From NCBI RefSeq assembly GCF_937616625.2, contig NC_065571.1:8310501-8374500 (forward strand): a DNA stretch of 64,000 nucleotides, read 5' to 3'. The position numbers and the translations under genes are program-made. Below are positions 23,112 through 35,900 of the stretch, in pieces. Numbering within the stretch: the first letter of the stretch is position 1; each line of letters opens with the position of its first letter. The notes beneath the pieces are model-generated. The model did not search any database. It had not been told where the DNA came from and saw only the letters and a list, made by a program, of their open reading frames with translations. The DNA is from Mercurialis annua (lineage: Eukaryota > Streptophyta > Magnoliopsida > Malpighiales > Euphorbiaceae).

Positions 23112-26100
23112 GAAAAATGTTCTTTCTGTTTCTTGAATAAGCTTTGTTGGTCAAATCTTCCTCGGAATTATGGCAAGCTCTAACTTTTTTTAGCAATTTT
23201 CATATGCCTCTCACGATCAACTTAAATATGAGAGCAAACGGTCATTTCGGAATCTGACTTTTTGTATCAACGTCGATTAATTCATGTTTGATTTTTTTTA
23301 TTTGTTAAAAGCTAAAATTTCTATTAATTATAATGAAAATTATATAAATAAACGGTTTTTTAACAAGCTGAAAAACCATTTTAAGATAGTGATGATAGCT
23401 GTAAATACAGCAATACATACAGTTATCGATAAGGATTTTACAAACCACTAAATGGATTACCTAATATATTTATAGATCCAATATTAAACTACGATTATGA
23501 AACCGCTCTAACCTCAAAACTTCAAACTTTTCAAATCTCATCTTCAACATGAATTTAAAGAGTAGATCTAGTAAAAAGCAAGCACAACATCAAAGACCAT
23601 CTTCCAATTTTTAGATCTATAAAAATATGGATCTAAAGTTCGAAAACTAAAAATTCTTAAACGATCTAAAACATTGGATCAATATTTTGTGAAGACCTTA
23701 GAAATTTATTCAACTAAAATAAAATTCAAATAAACAAACACCTTAAAATAGAATTTATTAAAATAGAAAAAATAGATCTATAAATAATAGTGTTATGGGG
23801 AGAGAAGATGGTTTTCCGGTTAACCGGAAAAATATTCTCCCACCCTTAAAGAAAAAGATGAAGATGAAAGAAAGTTTTTTAGAGAGAAGGGAGAGTAGTT
23901 TTTTAGAGAGAGAATTTTTTTAAATTATTTTGATTGATTAATAATAATATTTTTATTTTTAAATTAATTGAAAATAAATTATGCAAATGAAACGATCTGA
24001 ATGATCATTCTTAATTAACCTAAAAATAAAAAAATATTAAAGTTAATTGACTTAAAAATACAATCTGTGGTCCTAAATTATTTCAAATAGCAAGTATGAG
24101 AATGAACTCTGCCTTAATTTTAAACCTGCTCAAAGGCTATTTCCATGGACAACCTTCAATATTTGCCTTTCTTTAAGGAGTATTATAGCTCTTAAACTTT
24201 ATTTTATAATTATATTTTCCAATCCATCGATTTCTACTTCGTATTAATATTGTCTCCAGCGTACTTCATATCCATTATCGTTAAAATTTAATAATGTGGC
24301 GGTCACTTGAAACTCTATAAACCATATTGAATTCACTTAAAATATTATAGGTCGAAATATGAATTAAACCGAGGGTCACAATTATTAAACTTTAATAAAA
24401 ATTTAGCACTACATTATACAAAAAGACATATTAGAGAATGATATGTTTTATTGTTCTTTCTGTTTTTAGCTTCCCCAACAACTGTATGTTCTTCAAAGTG
24501 TAGGTTAGGTCCACAATTTTTTCCACATAGAAAAGCCTAAACACCATAAGAGGTTAACTGCCTTAGCCTTAGGGCCACTCACATTTAAGACTCAACCTCA
24601 TACTCACAATTGGATAGAGGTTCCAATGTTGATGCAAATTAGTATTAATTCCATCTAATCCAACAAATATTGAGAAATTTGCATTATACATGATCTTTTA
24701 TTATAAAAATATATCTTTTAATTTTCGTTTGCTAATAATTTATTAATCTTTTTTTGCTGAGAGCGTACTTATATAAATATTTTTTATTAAACTATGTTAT
24801 AAAAATATATCATATTTTAATAAATACTCTCAAGAAAAGGCATTTTTTGTAAAAATAAAAAATATTGATATATTCACCTATAAACTGAATTGAATAAAAG
24901 AGATATTTTTTCTTCTTCAACATTATTCTACCGCTTCGTTTCTTGGGCAGGAAGCGGTGATTTTCCGGTTTATATCGGCATTTCGCCGTTTCCTCGCCCA
25001 TCTGTTCATATTTTATGCTTTTTGTGGATTTGTTTGAATAAAGTTCTCCATTCCGGAGTTGATTTTAGTTGTGAATTTTTCTGTTGTGGAGTTGTTTTTG
25101 TCTGTGATATATGTTTTGATGGTTTTGTTGATGTTTTAGCAGATTCTATCAAAATGTTATTGTTTTGGGCGTTCACTTGTACCGATTCTTGATGAATCCT
25201 ATTAAGTTGTGGTTTTTTAATTCGTTTCAAGTTCTTGTGCTGGTTCAAGCTTTTTTCTTGTAGATTTTGTTGCTATAGCAATTTTTTCAGTGATTCAGAC
25301 TTGCAGGTTGCAAAATCTTGATGGATTAAAGACTTTATTTAGCTCCAGTGCAGTTATTTAATTTCAACTGTTTAAGTTTGTAAGATGATCTGCGATTGAA
25401 GTGTTTGTGTTTATTAACATATGCGTCTAGTTTTATGTCAGACAACCGGATTTCATCTCGAACCTTACGTTTTTAACTCCTATGGTTTTGAGCTAATATA
25501 AACCTATGTTTACTTAAAAAAACTGAATTGAACAATATTTGATTCAAATAATTTAAAATGTTTTAATGGAGCTTGTGTTAAATAAAATAATTGAATTGTA
25601 GATTTGAATATTGCTTGAGTTGGAATTTAGCATCAATATAGATTTAGTTAAAGTTACTTTAACTTTCATAACTTACAAGTAAAAATTTGATATTTATTAT
25701 ATATTATGTATTATTTAATATTTTAGTGGATGTTAAACTGAAATTTCTTTCAATAATTATATTATTTGACTAAGTCAATTAATATAGTTAATTGATGGAG
25801 GAAAAAAATAAAATTTTTGATCAAAAGTCTAAAAAATATATCTAATTACGAGCTAATGTGAAATGATTTTTTAATAAAAGTCTCTTAGGTACTGTTCGGA
25901 TATAAGGATTTTAAAGAAATAAAATTTATAATTTTTGCGTTATCAATGAATTTTATGAAATTTCATTGTTTGGTATGAATAATTATCATGAAAATTTATA
26001 AATTGTGACAATTCTTCATCCTCCAAAATACATCATTTAATTCCTCACTTTTTAAGTGGAAAAGTTAAAATCCATTTGAATGAATGATAAATTATATTAT

Positions 26101-26560
26101 AATTACAATACTCGAAATATATCCCTATAAATTTATATATTTTAATTCAATCCAAACGGTAGAATTTACAATTCTATCACTTCTACATTTATATGAATTT
26201 GAAATTCATAAATTTAATAAAATTCACAAATTTTAATACCTTTTAATTTAAATGGTGTCTTAAACTCGTCTCATGTTGCAAAGGACGGAATCATATAATG
26301 TTCAAAACAGTAAAAAAAAATTACTTATTACTTTAACTTAAAATAAGGTATGATAATAAAAATAGTGTCGCTGAGACTAGTTACTTTTTTTTTTGGTGAT
26401 AATGGAGTGTTTATCCCATGTATTGATTGTGCCATGTCATGCTTACAACAAGCTCATAGACATTAGCGATAGTAAATTTTTTTTTTTAATTATTAAAAAT
26501 TTATATAATTAACGCACAATTGGTTTGTTGCAATGAATGACATAACGCAACAGTTACATT
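23112..26560. repeat. Segmental tandem duplication, copy A (3,449 bp, intact)
   Basis: The sequence beginning GAAAAATGTTCTTTCTGTTT at 23112 begins again at 26561. Copy A is collinear with the DNA that continues after 26561 (see copy B), with scattered substitutions and small indels. Copy A retains the uninterrupted sites where copy B carries a retrotransposon (GAATTAAACC at 24361) and a fold-back fragment (near 26053). It has no convincing gene: a 100-codon frame at 24890-25192 is broken by a stop in copy B. A perfect 20-bp palindrome, TTTTCCGGTTAACCGGAAAA, lies at 23812-23831. Confidence 0.85.
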
Positions 26561-27798
26561 GAAAAATGTTCTTTCTGTTTCTTGAATAAGCTTTGTTGGT
26601 CAAATCTTCCTCGGAGTTATGGCCAGCTCTAACTATTTTTAGCAATTTTCATATGCCTCCCACAATCAACTTAAAGATGAGAGCAAACGGTCATCTCGGA
26701 GTCTCTCTATCAACGTCGATTAATTCATATTTGATCTTTTCTTTTATTAAAAGCTAAAATTTCTATTAATAATAACGAAAATTATATAAATAAACGCTTT
26801 TTCAACAAGCTGAAAAACCATTCTAAGATAGTGATGAGAGCTGTAAATACATAAGTACATACAGTCATCGATAAAGATTTTACAAACCACTAAATGGGTC
26901 ACCTAATACATTTATAGATCCAATATTAAAATACGATCTTAAAACCGCTCTATTCTTAAAACTTCATACTTTTCAAATCTCATCTTCAACATGACTCTAA
27001 AGAGTAAATCTAGTAAGAAGCAAGCACGACATCAAAAACTGTCTTCCAATTTTTAGATCTACAAGAATATGGATTTAAAGAACGAAAACTAAAAATTCTT
27101 GAACGATATAAAACATTGGATCAAAATTTTGTGAAGACCTTAAAAATTTATTCAATTAAAATAAAATCCAAACAAACAAACACCTTAAAATAGAATTTAT
27201 TGAAATAAAAAGAAATAGATTTATAAATAATAGTGTTATGGGCGGAGAGAAGATGTTTTTCTGGTTAACCGGAAAAAATTTCTCCCACCTTTGAAGAAAA
27301 AGATGAAGATGAAAGAAAGTTTTTTAGAGAGAAGGGAGAGTAGTTTTTTAGAGAGAGAATTTTTTTTTGATCATTTTGATTAATTAATATTAACTGAAAA
27401 TAAATTACGCAAATGAAACGGTTTAGGGATCTGAATGATCATTCTTAATTAACCTAAAAATAAAAAAAATATTAAAGTTAATTGACTTAAAAATACAATA
27501 TGTGGTCCTTAATTATTCCAAATAGCCAGTAAGTATGAGAATGAACTCTGCCTTAAACCTGCTCAAAGGCTATTTCCATTGACAACCTTCAATAGTTGCC
27601 TTTCTTTAAGGAGTATTATAGTTCTTAAACTTTATTTTATAATTATATTTTCCAATCCATCGATTTCTACTTTGTATTAATATTGTCTCCAGCGTACTCC
27701 ACATCCATTATCGTTAAAATTTAATATTGTGGCAGTCACTTGAAACTCTACGAACCATATTAAATTCACTTAAAATATTATAGGTCGAAATATGAATT

Positions 27799-27970
27799 TG
27801 TTTACACCGGCCCAAATAAATACCGGATAGAACTTTATATGGGCTTATCAGGGATCAAGGCCCAACGGAAAGCTTGTTTATTATTGCTTTTTCTATTTTA
27901 TTAGGTGTTTGTAGCTCATTAGGAGTGATTTTCTTTCAGAGTCTTAGTCCTAGTCAAATTAAAAGTCTTA
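27799..27970 (+). repeat. Truncated 5' LTR (first ~172 bases)
   Basis: This matches the first ~170 bases of the 3' LTR at 36574 with a handful of substitutions (for example ACTTTATAT against ACTTCATAT). It stops abruptly at GTCTTA. The remaining ~300 bases, including the TATA region in direct orientation, R and U5, are absent. Confidence 0.9.
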
Positions 27971-28078
27971 ATAATAAAGCTCTGAGCTATTTATAGCTCC
28001 TCATAATTAAGACTCCTAATTTGACTAGGACTAAGACTCTGAAAGAAAATCACTCCTAATGAGCTACAAACTCCTAAT
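27971..28078 (-). repeat. Inverted LTR segment abutting the truncated 5' LTR
   Basis: This ~108-bp stretch is the reverse complement of the 3' LTR segment from about 36677 to 36783, including the TATA region. Together with the preceding direct LTR sequence it forms a hairpin with arms of roughly 90-100 bases. Immediately after it, retrotransposon coding sequence begins in the gag-pro region. Confidence 0.88.
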
Positions 28079-28079
28079 A

Positions 28080-29046
28080 GGCGAAATGCCAAGGTAAGGA
28101 AGGTATGGATACCGAAGAGCGAAAAACAATCGGCCGATGTGTCCGTAACGGCAGTGGTTCACAAGGATGACGAAGATTCCAGCAACCGATCGTCCTACAA
28201 GGACGTACTCGTATCGCACCACGGTGGCCAACTTAAAGCAAGATTGCCCAAAGAACGCGAAGTCGTCGTCTCGCACAAGAAGGGTGTGTTGAAAGCATGG
28301 GTCCCGGTGGTAAGGGACGAATACAGAGTAAGAGTGGTCACGCTCCCCAACTCATACAGAAGTAAACCAGGGCAGAAGGCAACGTTGGAAGGCGATGTAA
28401 TCGTACCAGAAGGAGATAGCGCCGATGATACCGCGGTAGTGTCCCTCAGCAAACCTCCAACAAGAATGACCAGGCACATTCGGCCGCTATACATCAAGGC
28501 CGATCTGAACGGGGTGTCGATTAACAGAGTCCTCATCGACAACGGAGCTGGCGTCAACATACTACCGGCGAAAATGCTAAAAAAATTGGGCATAACGCGG
28601 GATCAGCTTGACCCGACCGACGTTTACATGACTGACTTCGCAGGGGCGAGACGCCGGCCGAGGGGTACATTACCCTCAGAATTAAGGTAGGGCGAGTAGA
28701 AACCGAAGAAGGGTTTTTCGTGGTCAATGCCCGGAGCAACTACAACATTTTGCTCGGCCGCGATTGGATACACTCCAACATGTGTATACCCTCGACTATG
28801 CATCAGATGCTCTTCATATGGCGAGATGACGGCGAGGCCGAAGTTGTGCAGGGTGACCCCAACCCCTTCGGCGAGGACCATAACGTACTCGAAGCACGTT
28901 TATACGATGAAGAGGTGCGCAACATACAATCCCTTAGTTCGAAAGGAGAGACGAGCGTTCCTCGCTTGCTTGTTAACTCGGATCGGCCGGTATCAGTGAC
29001 CCTCGGGGGCAAAGGCCGATCCACCATCCTCAAAGATTCAAAATGA
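28080..29046 (+). pseudogene. Retrotransposon gag-pro remnant with aspartic protease, frameshifted
   Basis: The frame is open from 28080 without a start codon, because the upstream gag is missing. A retropepsin-like region follows at about 28450-28800: HIRPLYIKADLNG, then VLIDNGAGVNILP around the presumed catalytic Asp, and later the ILLGRDWIH motif typical of retroelement proteases. The frame changes near 28660 (first frame stops at 28690, second continues to 29046). It changes again near 29040 where pol begins. No nucleocapsid zinc knuckle is present. The protein cannot be made as one piece without frameshifting, so I call it a pseudogene. Confidence 0.75.
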
Positions 29047-32000
29047 TAGCACGGCATAAAGAATTGAGGGAGAAAATTAGACAGTTAACCTCGCTGTATG
29101 ATATTACATCGGCCGAATGCATCTATGAGGACCAGGAGCAAGACCCAACAGGATCGCTGCGGATCGGGGACATACGATTGGCAACTGGGAAGTTAGAAGA
29201 CGATCCCGCCCAAGTTCAGGACGACCTCCTCGAAATCAATCTGGGGACAAATGAATCGCCTAAGCCTATATATATCAACGCAGGATTGGACGAGGGATTC
29301 AGAGAGCAACTGATCGCCCTACTCATTGAGTTCCGCGACTGTTTTGCCTGGTCGTACGAGGAAATGCCGGGCCTTGATCCTGACATCGCCGAACATAAGC
29401 TTCCATTAAAGAGTGGGTTTCGGCCATTTCGGCAACCTCCCCGGCGAATGTCCAGGGAAGTGGATACTCTCATATAAGATGAGATTAAGCGGCTGGAAGA
29501 TGCCAAGTTTATTCGGGAAGCCCAATACACCGAATGGCTCTCTAACATCGTGCCAGTGATGAAGAAAAACGGGAAGCTACGAGTATGTGTAGACTTTCGG
29601 AACCTCAACCTGGCTACACCTAAGGACGAATACCCGATGCCTGTGGCCGATATGCTGATAGACAGGGCAGCAGGACACACGATACTCAGTTTCCTCGATG
29701 CACACTCCGGGTACAACCAAGTTCCAATCAGCAAAGGAGACATCTCCAAAACGGCTTTTAGATGCCCCGGGCCGATCGGAGCCTACGAATGGGTCGTGAT
29801 GCCTTTTGGCTTAAAAAACGCGGGGGCAACATATCAGAGGGCGATGAACAAGATGTTCAGAGGCCTTGAATGCCTTGAGGTCTACATCGACGATGTCGTA
29901 ATCAAGTCAAATACCGGCAAAGTTCATTTGGCTGATCTCCGGAAAGGTTTCGAGCGTATACGACGTAATGGGTTAAAAATGAATCCTCTGAAATGCGCGT
30001 TCGGCGTTTCGGCTGGAAACTTCTTGGGTTTCTTGGTTCACCAGCGGGGAGTAGAAATAGACAAGAACAAAGCCAAAGCGATTATCAATGCTGAACCACC
30101 CAAAACCAAGAAGCAGCTCCAGAGACTCATCGGTCAAATCAATTTCCTAAGAAGATTCATAGCAAACACAGCGGACCGACTTCGCAGCTGGAGTGTTTTG
30201 CTAAGAGGAAAAGAGACCGACGAGTGGATATGGACGGACGAGCAACAACGGGTTTTCGACGATTTGAAAGGTTACTTGGCAAAACCTCCGGTTATGACCC
30301 CTCCAAAGCCGAACAAGCCGTTGTTGTTGTACCTATCGGCTGCACACGAGTCCCTAGGATGTATGCTCGCCCAAGAGGACGATGGGATCGAGAGAGCAGT
30401 CTACTACTTAAGCCGAGGATTGACGGACACAGAGATTCGCTATACCGACATAGAAAAAATGTGTCTATGCCTGTACTTCACATGCTGCAAGCTGCGATAC
30501 TATATGTTGCCGGTCGTAGTGTATGTATTATCCCAGACCGATATCATTAAGTATATCTTATCGAAGCCACACCTGAGGAATCGGATTGGAAAATGGGCGA
30601 TTGCAATGTCCGAATTCACATTGGTGTACGTTCCTCAAAGAGCAGTAAAAGGACAAGTGTTGGCAGACTTCTTGGCCGATCACCCTGGTATTACCCTCAA
30701 GGAAGAGACACCTGGTCGAGTAGACATCACGTTCTTCGACATCGCCGTGTGGAAGATGTGGTTCGACGGATTCAGGACAAGCCAGGGGGCAGGCGCGGGA
30801 GTACACATCGTCACACCCTTGGGGGCATCCTACCAGCTATCATTCAGACTCCAGTTCGAATGCACCAACAATCAAGCAGAATATGAGGCCCTCATATTCG
30901 GTTTTGAGATTTTAGCCGAGCTAGGAGCGAGGGCGATCAGTGTAAAAGGAGATTCTTTGCTAGTCATTAAACAAGTGACAGGAGAATTCAAATGCGAGTC
31001 CGAGCTGTTGGTGAGATATTGCAACAAGGCGAAACACCTGATCGAAGGCTTTCAGGATACGAGGATAGAATACACAGAGAGGGCCGATAACAGCGTTGCA
31101 AACGACCTAGCTCAGCACGGTAGTGGTTACAAGGTAAACCGAGAGTTCGACGCTATAGAGAGGGAAACACCGAACCTCCACACCGGGGGCATCACAATCG
31201 ACGAAAAACAATTCTCGGTTTACCAGCTGGACGTCACCCAAGATTGGAGGGACGAGCTCCTGAAGTGGTTCGAAAAACCAGACGCCACGAATAGGAGGTT
31301 GATGACTTTAGCCCTTAGTTACGTGGTCTTAGCGGGCGAATTATACAAGAAGGGCTTTGAAGGGCTACTCTTCAGATGCATCGGTCCAAAAGAGGCGATG
31401 CTTGCTATGGCCGAGGTACACGAAGGTATAGCAGGCGCCCACCAGGCGGGCCCCAGAATGAGGTGGCTTATCCATAAATACGGCTTTTATTGGCCGAAAA
31501 TGGAACAAGACTGCATAAGATATGCCAAAGGTTGCGAAGCTTGTCAGTAATTCGGCCCAATACAACACGTCCCGGCCGAAGACCTGCACTCCATCATCAA
31601 GCCATGGCCATTCAGAGGATGGGCAGTCGACCTGATAGGGAAAGTATACCCCTGCTCGTCTGATGGTCATACTTTTGTGATTATCGCCACCTGTTACTTC
31701 ACCAAGTGGGTCGAAGCTAAACCTTTGAAATCGCCGACACAAGAAGCGGTGATCAAGTTCTTCAAAAAATACATCGTCCACCGACACGGCTTGCCCGAGT
31801 CCATAACCACAAATCAAGGGACGATGTTCACAGGAAGCGATGTAAGTTGGTGGGCCTCCCAAATGAAGATTAAAATGTTGCACTCAACACCGTACTACGC
31901 CCAGGCCAACGGGCAAGCCGAAGCCACGAACAAAGCCATCAAGCTCATAGTTCAAAAGATGATTGAAGAAAACCCAAGGCAATGGCACGTGCTTTTATCA

Positions 32001-32528
32001 GAAGCCGTTTGGGCGAATAGAACCAGTCAGAAGTCGGCTACTGGGACCTCGCCTTTCAGACTGGTTTATGGCTACGATGCGATGTTGCCAATGGAGCTGA
32101 CCGTCACGTCTACTCGCCGCAGATACCAGAGCGAATTATCCAAAGAGGATTACTTTGACAAGATGGTGATAGATTCTCTTGACCTTGACGAAGAACGTTT
32201 GACGGCGTTAGATCACTTAGAAGCCCAGAAAAGAAGGGTCGAGAGAGCTTACAACAAACGGGTAAAACAAAAAGTTTTTACGGTGGGCGACATAGTATGG
32301 AAAGCAGTCTTGCCTATCGGCCATAAAGACACTCGGCTTGGCAAATGGAGCCCGAACTGGGAAGGCCCCTTTATTGTGGTCAACAAGTTAGAAGGCGGTG
32401 CTTACTTGCTGGCAAACATTGATGGAGAAGAACACGACAGGGCGATCAACGGCCAATTCCTGAAAAAATACGTCCCTAGCTGTTGGGAGGGCGTAGACCG
32501 TCGGTTGTTTGGAGCCACCGAAGAATAG
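29043..32528 (+). pseudogene. Retrotransposon pol: RT, RNase H, second RNase H, integrase; two in-frame stops
   Basis: One frame runs from 29043 to a TAG at 32526-32528, broken by TAA codons at 29475-29477 and 31548-31550. Domains in order: a pre-RT linker (RDCFAWSYEEMPG); reverse transcriptase (KNGKLRVCVDFRNLN, FGLKNAGATYQRAM, catalytic VYIDDVV near 29883); Ty3-type RNase H (LLLYLSAAHESLGCMLAQED, KMCLCLYF); a second, archaeal-like RNase H (WKMWFDG, NNQAEYEAL, VKGDSLLVI) at about 30755-31130; integrase zinc-binding region (HEGIAGAHQAG ... CEACQ); and integrase core (WAVDL, NGQAEATNKAI). At the second integrase acidic position the codon is AAT (TTNQGTMF), so the expected aspartate is asparagine. 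The dual RNase H supports the Tat lineage. The stops and altered active site indicate an inactive copy. Confidence 0.88.
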
Positions 32529-32960
32529 TATCGGTTATAAACTCCCGCCGAACATCCCGGAGTGGGAAAATTCATGGGGTGTTCGGCCACACTATGTAAA
32601 CGCCGATCATTTGGTAGTACCATTTATGTTTCGGTAGTTCACATCAGTTGAGTTTTTTCAACGGGTCCTCCGTTTTTCTCAACATTTTGTAACTTTTTAT
32701 TGGTAAATAATATCGTTTTGTGTCGGACCAAACGCGGACCGATAATATGAGAATAATCAAAAATGACAAAGTAAATGATGGTAAAACTTTCGGCTCTCTA
32801 GCCGGATGAACATTAAAATTACCAGAAAGGTACGACCCCAAGGCCGACCCGAAGCACTAAAATTCATAAAGAGATACGGCCCCCGGGCCGATCAAATTGT
32901 TTTAATATTCAGAATTAACATGAAAATACAAAATTATAAAATTGTTCTGGACTTAAAATG
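32529..32960. other. Spacer between pol and the antisense gene
   Basis: Non-coding retrotransposon sequence where the plus-strand pol transcript and the minus-strand antisense gene converge. It may hold the 3' end of the antisense transcript. No specific signal could be assigned. Confidence 0.4.
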
Positions 32961-35900
32961 TTAAAAATGACTAAACATGTCGCCTATCTCACTACGGAGA
33001 GTGCTGAATTGAGAGCGGGCGTCTGCCACCTTTGACTTCATCTTCGCAAGACTTTGCTTCAGGGCGTTTCGATCTTTCTTGACAGCGATACCCTCAAGCA
33101 AGTCCTTGTCCATTGCCACTTCAAGATCGCCGATTGATTGTTCTTCCGCCTCCAACTCAGACTTCATCGCAGCGATCTTCTCCTGGAGCTCTTTAGCGTG
33201 ATTCCGACGAGACGTGAGAGTCGACACGGCCGACTTTACATTTAACTTCAGCCCATCCAGTTTTTCCTTGACAGCATTCTCTTGGGCGAAGAGTTTGTCA
33301 TGCTCGGATTGTATCGCCGTGGACTCGTCATAGATAGCCTTGAAAGCGGGGAGCGAGGCCGACAGCTTGACCATAGCGCTACGAGCCTTCTCACTTAAGA
33401 CTTCTGGAGGAGCGTCGGCCAAAGCAGTCGCCGATTTTTGTAGTCGCTCAACATCTTTAGGCGACTTAAAAAGGGAAACGCCTTGGGACTTCAAAGCAGA
33501 AACAGCATCTAAATGATCGCCCCAGCTGTCAGAGCCTTTGGCTTCTTTTGGCACTTCAGTTTCTTGGACAGGCGAATCATCTATATCGCTGTCAGAGTCC
33601 AGGAAAGCGGCAGCTTTCGCCGCAACGTCATCGCAGCCAGCGGTGTCGTCGGGGATCTGCCAGGTTTGACCACAATAAAAGATCAGCTGATAACGTTACT
33701 GTTGAAGCAAAGTAAAGCGGATATGAGGTACCTTAGTATTGGAAGCAAGCTTTGCCGGCAGATTGGCTAGAGACGAGCTCAATGGAGACAGCAGCTTCGG
33801 CATGGGCGAAAACGCCAGCATCTGGGACACAGTAGGTGTCACCGTGGAATTGGATTTCTGAGAAACCACCGGCTCCACTGATCGGCCCTCATCTCCAGTA
33901 AGCTCCTCGGCCGTTTCAGTATCGCCCCGAGAAGAAGATTGCGCGCTTGAAGGTCTGGTGAGAGGGGTTTCAACAAGTGCAGGGTCGAACATCCTGGACC
34001 CCGATGTGTCTTTTTTCGCCCTCTTCGCTTTAGGCTCCTTCTTAGAGGGTTTCTTGGCAGGAGGTTTTTGTTTCGCCCTCTTAGATTCGGAGCGCTCCTC
34101 GCCGTCGGTGTCGAATACATCTCCCTTACCCCACTTAGGAACGCCAACTGAGAAAAGAAACAAAATTAGAGGGCGAATTCAATAAGAATAAATGGAAAAA
34201 TAGGCAAGTTACCTGGTATCCTATTATAGCCAACTCGAATAAGTTCGGCTATCGCCTCGACATCAGAAGGACATCTGATGCCGGTATATGTTACGCCTTC
34301 GCTCGTTATTTCAGGTTTTCGCCTTTTTAATTTTTTCTTGGGAAGTTTTATTTGATCGACGGTGGACATGTTAACTTTGGGTACTGGTGGGCTCTTATAT
34401 TTAAATTTAGGGCGAATATGAGCAAGATAAAATTCATAAGAGTATTTTTGTCCGTAATGTTCTTTCCACACTTTCTTCATTTTTTCATCATATTTTGCCC
34501 TAGCCATTCGTCTATGTTTTTGCATCCTAAGGTTCATAACAGGGCGATCTAAAGGGTCATATTTGAACTTATAGAAACGCTCAAATTTAGCTATTTCGAA
34601 AAGATGAAAGAGATTACCTTCATATTTCGGACGTTTTGGCGCCTGCAAAAGAAACAGATCGGCATGAGTAGGGTTTCGTGATAAAGGAGGCAATGAAAAA
34701 TTATGAAGACTGAGGATTTCTTTGGGGGAGAGGTCGAAATAAGACTCTACGATTGAAGCCCACCAGCTTTCATACTCAAGTGTCCGAATCATTGACAAAG
34801 AAGGGCGAGAGATTTCGGAAATGGGGGGAAGATAGGCTCGGTTTAGGCGACAGATAAACTGGAGGTCTGGGTAATTTTCTAAAGAGGGTTTATAGGTCCC
34901 GTGATTATTGACGGAGATCAATAAAGGACAGGGAATCCCTTGACTATAGCCGAATTGATGGGCGACATAATTCGGGCAGTATGCTTCAATGCTACTGCGG
35001 TTGTATTCCAGCCCGGCGATTAGGTTTCGTGATTTTAAGGCGCTACCCCAGTTTTGACCACCGAGTTTTAACCGAGGGTCGGCCATTGCTTCTTCAGAAT
35101 CGGCGCCATCCCAAGGGAGATACAACCAAGTAGGGGGATATTGAAGGGATAGAATGGGGCAGAACAATTCGGCAGTTCTGACTGAGTTGGTGAAAACTTC
35201 CAGTACGTCTAGTACGTGGGGGAGGCGAGTACCGGCAACAATCAATTGGTAACCGCATAATTCGGCTTTTATTTGTGGACCAACTTCAAAGAGTTCCGGG
35301 AAATAAAGAGCCAGCCATAATTGTAATACCCATAATGGACCACTTGGGCATTGGAAGATCCGTTTGTCTCCGTGAGGGGCGATTTCATTCAAACCCCTGT
35401 ATAGATGGGCGAGCATGAATTCTCCAAGATTGCATTTTCGGCCTTCAGCAAGGGCAGAAGCCAAGGTGAAACAGTCTGTGGTAACTCTGAAGGAAGAGGT
35501 GCAAAGGACGAATTTTGCTATGAAGAACGCCAAGAAGGCGATGTGTTCTCGGGTATCCGGCTTGTAGTGTTTTTCGCCCATAAAAAGCTTGACGAAGGGA
35601 CCATAGCTTCTCTGAGCCTTCGTTAGTTTGAACTGGGGGACTTCGGCGTCCAGGTTGGGCGAAACGCGTTCGCCAGTGATGGGGATATTTAGCATGACCG
35701 CCATATCAAGCAGAGTAATTGTCATCATGCCGAACTTGAAGCAGAAGCAGTGGACGGCAGTAGACCAGAAAAGTGAGGAGCCCATGATGTAGTGTTTGGC
35801 GATAGGCCTGTTCGCCTTGCAGAGACCAATCATGTCATAGATGCCGACGTCCTTCCATAATTGGCCGAAATGAGGTTTCAATCTATTTACCCAATCTTGG

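Noticed and set aside
24890..25192. 100-codon frame in copy A of the duplication, with a minus-strand frame opposite
   Set aside because: The matching position in copy B has an in-frame stop (TTTAGACC), and the peptide has no family features.
28195..31883. Minus-strand frames opposite retrotransposon pro-pol
   Set aside because: Shadows of the GC-richer coding sequence on the plus strand; no domain features, unlike the antisense gene at 32961-36169.
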